From Patescibacteria group bacterium (GTDB lineage: Bacteria > Patescibacteriota > Patescibacteriia > UBA2591 > UBA6264), in contig JAHIMV010000133.1 in NCBI GenBank assembly GCA_018896315.1, forward strand, positions 1 through 9,868: DNA of 9,868 bases. Reading direction: 5' to 3'. Shown piece by piece: positions 6,871 through 9,868 of this stretch (position 1 is the stretch's first letter; each line of letters begins with the position of its first letter). The notes below the pieces were generated by a model that was given only the letters and a program-made list of their open reading frames with translations, ran no database searches and was not told the DNA's origin. The translations under genes were made by a program, and so were the position numbers.

Positions 6871-6879
6871 ATTATAACA
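6871..6879 (-). promoter_or_regulatory. Extended -10 promoter of metK
   Basis: On the minus strand TGTTATAAT is a consensus TATAAT (6871-6876) with the TGn extension (6878-6879). No convincing -35 is present at 16-18 bases, as expected for extended -10 promoters. The predicted start leaves about 16 bases before the metK ATG. Confidence 0.65.
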
Positions 6880-6908
6880 GAGATTAATTAAAAATAAAGA
6901 GAAATTTC

Positions 6909-6936
6909 AAAAGGGAGACAAATATCTCCCTTTTTT
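6909..6936. terminator. Intrinsic terminator between the WG-repeat gene and metK
   Basis: AAAAGGGAGA (6909-6918) pairs with TCTCCCTTTT (6925-6934) around a six-base loop. On the minus strand it lies 22 bases after the WG-repeat stop and ends CTCCCTTTTG. It isolates that gene from the metK promoter immediately beyond. The T-run is stronger on the plus strand, so it may work both ways. Confidence 0.75.
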
Positions 6937-6958
6937 GAAAATTTGTTTCACTCTTGAT

Positions 6959-7195
6959 TTAGTCAATTCTTTCTCCGTTGGGATTGATGTGAAAAGATTC
7001 TCCATTTTTTTCCACCAGTGCTAAACCATCATGAAAATCTTCTGTCCAGTCAAACCTTTCTTTATAAACAGGTTCGCCATCTTCTTGACTAACATGAAAA
7101 AATTCACCGTTTATCCCCACAGAAATTAATCCTTCAGAGATATTTCCTACAATAGGGTAGCGGTTATATAATTCACGAAGAGTAATCTGATCCAT
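6959..7195 (-). CDS. Small WG-repeat protein
   Basis: A 78-residue protein made of an N-terminal helix-like stretch (MDQITLRELYNRYPIVG) and two WG (KWG)-type repeats: EGLISVGINGEFFHVSQEDG, then DGLALVEKNGESFHINPNG. The repeats share the F-x-[ED]GLA-V--NG--[FY]HI---G pattern, and the join YKERFDWTEDFHDGLA is typical of WG proteins in CPR and related genomes. Most family members carry many more repeats, so this is a minimal form. WG repeats are thought to mediate binding, but no biochemical role can be assigned. Expression signals are unusually good: promoter at 7242-7269 and a Shine-Dalgarno AAAGGGGGT (7201-7209) with six to seven bases to the ATG. Confidence 0.8.
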   Translation of the reverse strand: MDQITLRELYNRYPIVGNISEGLISVGINGEFFHVSQEDGEPVYKERFDWTEDFHDGLALVEKNGESFHINPNGERID

Positions 7196-7241
7196 GGTTT
7201 ACCCCCTTTGTGTATTGTGTATGTAAATATTAATTATTTAT

Positions 7242-7269
7242 AGAATATCAAATATGAACATTTTGTCAA
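7242..7269 (-). promoter_or_regulatory. Promoter of the WG-repeat gene
   Basis: On the minus strand a perfect TTGACA (7264-7269) is followed after 16 bases by TATTCT (7242-7247, four of six consensus bases). The leader would be about 40 bases and includes the strong Shine-Dalgarno site. The TGA stop of the doubtful 68-codon frame discussed at 7300-7440 falls inside this -35. Confidence 0.65.
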
Positions 7270-7299
7270 GAGTTTTGTTTTTTTAAAAATGCTCTATTC

Positions 7300-7440
7300 T
7301 GAAAATAATTTGAACTCCAGTAGTATTCGCCTGAAGCGGAACTACGGGGCATAACGTATTTTGCCCAGTAAGGGTGTGGCGAGGAAGCCACAAAAAATTT
7401 GAGTAGCCTGTCCGTCTCTGGCGGAGCTTCACCGCATTCT
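7300..7440. other. Structured GC-richer island, possible small RNA or short gene
   Basis: Between the WG-repeat promoter and the 7492-7530 terminator lies a segment clearly richer in G/C than its surroundings. It holds a run of compact hairpins: 7320-7345 (GTAGT-A-TTCGC with GCGGA-ACTAC), 7347-7366 (GGGCA..TGCCC), 7375-7392 (TGTGGC..GCCACA), and two mutually exclusive ones, 7411-7425 and 7421-7435. Read on the plus strand it could start from TTGTCA (7263-7268) and end at the bidirectional terminator, giving a small RNA of about 230 bases. Alternatively the minus strand has a 68-codon TTG-start frame (7472-7266) with no recognisable family and no Shine-Dalgarno site. I favour RNA or a repeat remnant over protein, but cannot decide. 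Apart from this island and its flanking signals, the 7196-7544 gap shows nothing else. Confidence 0.4.
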
Positions 7441-7491
7441 TTGACAATAACAGATTTTATCTTTGCTGGCAAATTCTTTTTTTAAAAAAAG

Positions 7492-7530
7492 AAAAAGGAG
7501 CCAAGATTACTTATCTTAACTCCTTTTTTT
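7492..7530. terminator. Bidirectional intrinsic terminator after the GH130 gene
   Basis: AAAAAGGAG (7492-7500) pairs with CTCCTTTTT (7520-7528), then after a 2x2 internal loop AAGAT (7503-7507) pairs with ATCTT (7513-7517) around TACTT. Both strands end in long T-runs (TTTTTTT on plus; TTTTTCTTTTTTT on minus). It ends the GH130 transcript, whose stop is at 7545, and could also end a plus-strand RNA from the 7300-7440 island. Confidence 0.85.
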
Positions 7531-7544
7531 CATAAAAGAAAAGG

Positions 7545-8519
7545 TTAATAGCACATCGGCAGATCTTTTTTATACAATCTGCCTCCACATATGACAGTAT
7601 CAGCGCCTGCGTAATAAATATAAAGGGCGTCGCCGCCTAGATCAACCGTGGCGCCGCTAAAACAAACCACTGGTACGCATCCCATCATTTCATACTTTTC
7701 TGTCGGCCACAGTATGGGAGCAGGATGAACATCTTTAATTTTTGTGGGGTTCTGCAAATCTAACACCATAAAACCTAAACTATATACCCTATTGAATCTG
7801 TTTTCTCCTTTGCCATGGACTACATGAGTAACAACCAGCCATCCTTTCGGGGTTTTAATCGGCGGACCGGCTAAGCCAATTTTGTGAGGTAGATTTCCAG
7901 TGGTAGGACTGCGATAGAATCTATCTTTTTCAATCAAAACTTGGGTATCCTGCCAACCACTTCTTAATGTCAAATCTCGTGTTCTAGAAATCCACATATG
8001 GGGAAATTTTCGATGAATCAAATATGCCCAGCCATTAATTGGCTCCGGAAAAATAGAAGCATTTTTATCTTCCCATTCAAATGCAACGGCAATCCATTCA
8101 AAGTCAAGAAAATTTCTCGTTCGCCAAATCCCGATTCTGCCTGTTACTTTTGTTACAGGGTCTGGTTCAGAACAAGCAGTAGCAAAAACGTAATAGTAAC
8201 CATCAATCCATTTTACAATTCTTGGGTCTTCAATACCTCGTCTACAATACCAAAAATTGTTGTCTGAATGTTTTAGAACGGGCTTTTCTTTTGCTTGCCA
8301 ATTAACTCCGTCTTCGCTGACGGCGAGACCAATGTCAGCAAAAGCTCCTGCTCCTGCTCTGAATAACATTTTGTAGTGACTATCTTTTTTATCAAAGATA
8401 ACACCACAATTTAGAACTCCCCAATCTTTTTTAGGATAATTTTTTCTAACCCAGCCAACATCTGCTGGCGTGAGAATAGGATTCTCAGGAAATCTTTCTA
8501 TTAATATTTCTTTTTTCAA
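7545..8519 (-). CDS. GH130 family glycoside phosphorylase/hydrolase
   Basis: A five-bladed propeller enzyme of the GH130 family, whose known members cleave beta-mannosides either with phosphate (mannosyl phosphorylases) or water. The 324 residues match the family. Motifs in order: NPILTP (13-18); GVNW after IGLAVSEDG (63-74); the hallmark GIEDPRI at 95-101, with D98 as the expected general acid; KNASIFPEPINGWAYLIHR (152-170), where most relatives have KD-ALFPE; GPPIKTPKGWLVVTH (218-232); and YEMMGCVPVVCFSGA (276-290) followed by YIYYAGAD (300-307). No signal peptide is seen, so it is probably cytosolic. Substrate and phosphate use cannot be told from sequence alone. The start is a TTG at 8519 fixed by an excellent Shine-Dalgarno site eight bases upstream. 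It stands alone, with no sugar transport or other carbohydrate gene in the window. Confidence 0.88.
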   Translation of the reverse strand: MKKEILIERFPENPILTPADVGWVRKNYPKKDWGVLNCGVIFDKKDSHYKMLFRAGAGAFADIGLAVSEDGVNWQAKEKPVLKHSDNNFWYCRRGIEDPRIVKWIDGYYYVFATACSEPDPVTKVTGRIGIWRTRNFLDFEWIAVAFEWEDKNASIFPEPINGWAYLIHRKFPHMWISRTRDLTLRSGWQDTQVLIEKDRFYRSPTTGNLPHKIGLAGPPIKTPKGWLVVTHVVHGKGENRFNRVYSLGFMVLDLQNPTKIKDVHPAPILWPTEKYEMMGCVPVVCFSGATVDLGGDALYIYYAGADTVICGGRLYKKDLPMCY

Positions 8520-8527
8520 GGTACGTG

Positions 8528-8536
8528 CCTCCTTTT
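8528..8536 (-). promoter_or_regulatory. Strong ribosome binding site fixing the TTG start of the GH130 gene
   Basis: AAAAGGAGG on the minus strand ends eight bases before TTG 8519. No ATG in that frame is better placed, so this site decides the start. Core genes in this window (atpC, the CBS gene, metK) have no comparable site. Confidence 0.8.
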
Positions 8537-8596
8537 GTTTATTTGATTTTCAACGAAGAGTAAAACCATGCCACTCTTCTCACTACATTACAGCTT

Positions 8597-8605
8597 ATTA
8601 TAACA
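8597..8605 (-). promoter_or_regulatory. Extended -10 promoter of the GH130 gene
   Basis: TGTTATAAT on the minus strand is a consensus extended -10, identical over nine bases to the metK promoter. The -35 is weak. The leader of about 70 bases contains a 7-bp hairpin, GAAGAGT (8555-8561) with ACTCTTC (8573-8579). Confidence 0.6.
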
Positions 8606-8619
8606 CCATAAAAAGTCAA

Positions 8620-8639
8620 TGTACGTATACAAGTGTACA
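8620..8639. promoter_or_regulatory. Operator-like inverted repeat upstream of the GH130 promoter
   Basis: A 20-bp sequence with TGTAC and GTACA arms around a GTATAC core overlaps the -35 position of the GH130 promoter. Its symmetry and placement suit a dimeric repressor or activator, but no regulator gene is nearby and the inner bases are only partly symmetric. Confidence 0.35.
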
Positions 8640-8642
8640 AAA

Positions 8643-8661
8643 AATCCACCAAGAGTGGATT
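8643..8661 (-). terminator. Orphan intrinsic terminator, minus strand
   Basis: AATCCAC (8643-8649) pairs with GTGGATT (8655-8661) around CAAGA. On the minus strand the stem is followed by TTTTTTG, a proper U-tract. No minus-strand gene lies within 240 bases upstream of it in that direction, so what it terminates is unclear. Confidence 0.6.
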
Positions 8662-8851
8662 ACAAAATAAAATGAAAAAATTTTTTTACTTTGAATTTAA
8701 TTCAAACAAAACCGCCAATTGATTTTTTCGCCTAAAATCCCTTAAAATTTAATTGCCCAGGAAAGCGAGGCGAACTAAAACAGCTTGCAAATTTTTTACT
8801 GGTTACTGTATGTTATTTAAATTTATATATAAGAAACCCTTTTTTAAAGGC
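8662..8851. other. Intergenic stretch without a gene
   Basis: Within the 8520-8899 gap, this part has no credible open frame on either strand. It holds a long-range perfect 7-bp pairing, TTCGCCT (8727-8733) with AGGCGAA (8768-8774). Read on the minus strand this would lie upstream of the orphan terminator at 8643-8661, so a small minus-strand RNA is possible. No clear minus-strand promoter was found. Confidence 0.4.
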
Positions 8852-8880
8852 TTGTACTGTGGATAACTTTGTGCTATTAT
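8852..8880 (+). promoter_or_regulatory. Promoter of the toxin-antitoxin operon, with a DnaA-box sequence
   Basis: TTGTAC (8852-8857), a 17-base spacer and TATTAT (8875-8880) preceded by TGc (8872-8874) make a strong extended -10 promoter about 20 bases before the ATG. The spacer contains TGTGGATAA (8858-8866), the exact complement of the consensus DnaA box TTATCCACA. Confidence 0.7.
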
Positions 8881-8899
8881 AATAAGAAAAGAGGTCGTT

Positions 8900-9391
8900 A
8901 TGAGCTATAATAAAAAAAAGTTTAAAAACGTTGTTTTGTACCTCGCAGAAAACGGAGGTATAGACGTTGGCAAAAAGAAGCTTGCGAAGCTTCTATATTT
9001 TATTGATTTTACTCTATATGAGCTCAGGAAGAAATCATTAACGGAGATGAATTACGCGAAAAGAGATTTCGGACCGATGCCAGAACCAAAAGTTTTCTAT
9101 TCAGCACTAAATGATTTAGAAGAAAGTGGTGATATTAAAATTAATAAAATACAAGAAGATCTTTTAGAAAAGATTATTCCGAAGAATAGTCCGAAAATGG
9201 AAGTATTTACCGAGGAAGAGAAAAATATTATAGAGCGAGTAACCCAAAAATATTATTTAGAAAGTGGCGGAGCTCTGGAAAGGATAGCTCAATCTGAACC
9301 ACCATATAAAATGGTTAATTATGGGGATAATATCCCTTATCATCTTGCTTTTTATCGAAATACTTTTGGAGAAATGGATCTAAATGATTAG
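8900..9391 (+). CDS. Panacea (SocA-like, DUF4065) domain antitoxin
   Basis: A 163-residue protein with a Panacea-type domain: KKKLAKLLYFIDFTLYE (about 25-41), then the hallmark stretch YAKRDFGPMPEPKVFYSALNDLEESGDI (52-79; compare the family's Y-x-[KR]-x-x-[YF]-GP-P pattern), and a helical C-terminal half with an acidic face. Panacea domains are known as antitoxins that neutralise many unrelated toxins by direct binding. SocA of Caulobacter, a proteolytic adaptor antitoxin, belongs to the same superfamily. ATG 8900 has an AGAGG Shine-Dalgarno site five bases upstream and a good promoter. The stop overlaps the next gene by eight bases, the expected layout for an antitoxin-first operon. Confidence 0.82.
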   Translation: MSYNKKKFKNVVLYLAENGGIDVGKKKLAKLLYFIDFTLYELRKKSLTEMNYAKRDFGPMPEPKVFYSALNDLEESGDIKINKIQEDLLEKIIPKNSPKMEVFTEEEKNIIERVTQKYYLESGGALERIAQSEPPYKMVNYGDNIPYHLAFYRNTFGEMDLND

Positions 9392-9791
9392 TACTTTATT
9401 AATACATGCAGAGATATTCAAGGACATAAAGATTTGTTGTGACAAGAAAAAATGGTATCCAAGTCTTGATAAAGAAATGCCGGGAGTTTGCCTTTTATTA
9501 TTACAAGATGGAAAGATGCCAGGGGAGACGCCAATAAAGAAGTTGAAAATTAAAGAATTACAAAATAAGACTTTTCATGCAGGTATAAATTTACCCAAAG
9601 AAAGTGTATCTAAGAGAAATGGAGCAAGAATTGTATATATAAAAGAGAACATTAATACGATTAAAATTATATACTTAGGTGGTCATAAAGATAAAAAGCG
9701 ATACAACAACATGTATTGTCTTGTAGAGCTAATTAAAGAAAGATATCTTAGTGATATTTATAAAGAGTATAGAGAAGACCTCGAATTTTGA
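9384..9791 (+). CDS. Putative RelE/HigB-like toxin partner
   Basis: A 135-residue basic protein starting at ATG 9384, eight bases inside the preceding antitoxin gene. The central and C-terminal part has the pattern of the RelE/HigB mRNA-interferase fold: an F-x-x-IK helix near residue 12, FHAGINLPKESVSKRNGARIVYI (64-86), where GARIVY matches the core G-x-R-[IV]-[IV]-Y strand, then TIKIIYLGGHKDKKRY (92-107). RelE-type toxins cut mRNA at the ribosome. The catalytic residues vary in this family and cannot be assigned from one sequence; K102, K104, K105 and R106 are candidates. The pairing with a Panacea antitoxin is the strongest argument for a toxin. The N-terminal half (residues 1-60) is longer than in minimal RelE proteins. 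Confidence 0.6.
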   Translation: MISTLLIHAEIFKDIKICCDKKKWYPSLDKEMPGVCLLLLQDGKMPGETPIKKLKIKELQNKTFHAGINLPKESVSKRNGARIVYIKENINTIKIIYLGGHKDKKRYNNMYCLVELIKERYLSDIYKEYREDLEF

Positions 9792-9817
9792 AATATTTAT
9801 TAAATTTATTGCATTAC

Positions 9818-9848
9818 AAAAAACAGCTCCAGAACAGGAGCTGTTTTT
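9818..9848. terminator. Bidirectional terminator between the toxin gene and a convergent tRNA
   Basis: CAGCTCC (9824-9830) pairs with GGAGCTG (9837-9843) around AGAACA. The stem is extended by A/T pairs and flanked by A- and T-runs on both sides. It can end the toxin operon on plus and the tRNA on minus. Confidence 0.88.
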
Positions 9849-9850
9849 AA

Positions 9851-9868
9851 TACCCCCAAGAGGAGTCG
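9851..9868 (-). tRNA. 3' end of a tRNA, truncated by the window edge
   Basis: On the minus strand the last 18 bases read as the end of a T-loop (CGACT), the 3' T-stem CCTCT, an acceptor strand TGGGGGT and an A discriminator. This is the usual tRNA 3' end, here without an encoded CCA, unlike tRNA-His. The anticodon lies outside the window, so the amino acid is unknown. A terminator follows three bases later. Confidence 0.6.

Noticed and set aside
6849..6958. A SAM riboswitch upstream of metK
   Set aside because: The predicted leader is only about 16 bases, and the only hairpin in the region is the terminator of the preceding gene, which lies upstream of the metK promoter.
7998..8670. Plus-strand frames of 89 and 66 codons across the GH130 gene and its leader
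   Set aside because: They are antisense shadows of a conserved enzyme; the second also crosses the GH130 promoter, operator-like repeat and orphan terminator.
9384..9791. UGA recoded as glycine, as in Gracilibacteria/Absconditabacteria
   Set aside because: TGA ends the toxin gene just before a terminator, and the clear genes contain no internal TGA at conserved positions, so the standard code fits.

Overview
The window reads as a piece of a low-GC genome using the standard bacterial code (TGA is a real stop, for example at the end of the gene finishing at 9791). Compact genes, very short leaders, core genes without visible Shine-Dalgarno sites, F-type ATP synthase genes, an intein-laden core gene and WG-repeat and GH130 accessory genes together suggest a Patescibacteria/CPR (Parcubacteria-like) bacterium. 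This is inference from style and gene content; no marker gene here fixes the lineage.

Layout. 1-208: AT-rich DNA carrying nested palindromic repeats, one copy of which runs into the first codons of atpD. 209-2527 (+): atpD and atpC (F1 ATP synthase beta and epsilon) followed by a two-CBS-domain protein. 2545-2809 (+): a tiny two-helix membrane protein with its own promoter and terminator. 2846-6879 (-): a unit in which an extended -10 promoter drives metK (S-adenosylmethionine synthetase), with tRNA-His(GUG) six bases after the metK stop, then a terminator. 6909-7269 (-): a 78-residue WG-repeat protein with its own promoter, Shine-Dalgarno site and terminator. 7300-7440: an unexplained structured, relatively GC-rich island. 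7492-8639 (-): a GH130 glycoside phosphorylase/hydrolase with terminator, strong Shine-Dalgarno site, promoter and an operator-like inverted repeat. 8643-8851: no gene, but an orphan minus-strand terminator. 8852-9848 (+): a Panacea-domain antitoxin and a RelE/HigB-like toxin candidate in an overlapping operon. 9851-9868 (-): the 3' end of a tRNA running out of the window.

The most striking content is metK. Its 1295-residue frame is a normal ~389-residue enzyme interrupted by two in-frame inteins of exactly 453 residues each, both with LAGLIDADG homing endonuclease motifs. They sit only 21 extein residues apart, in the most conserved active-site segment, just ahead of the triphosphate-binding residues. 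The inteins are recognisably homologous along their whole length but strongly diverged. The second lacks the usual block B histidine (TPNQ instead of TPNH). Production of active SAM synthetase in this cell should therefore depend on two protein-splicing reactions in one precursor.
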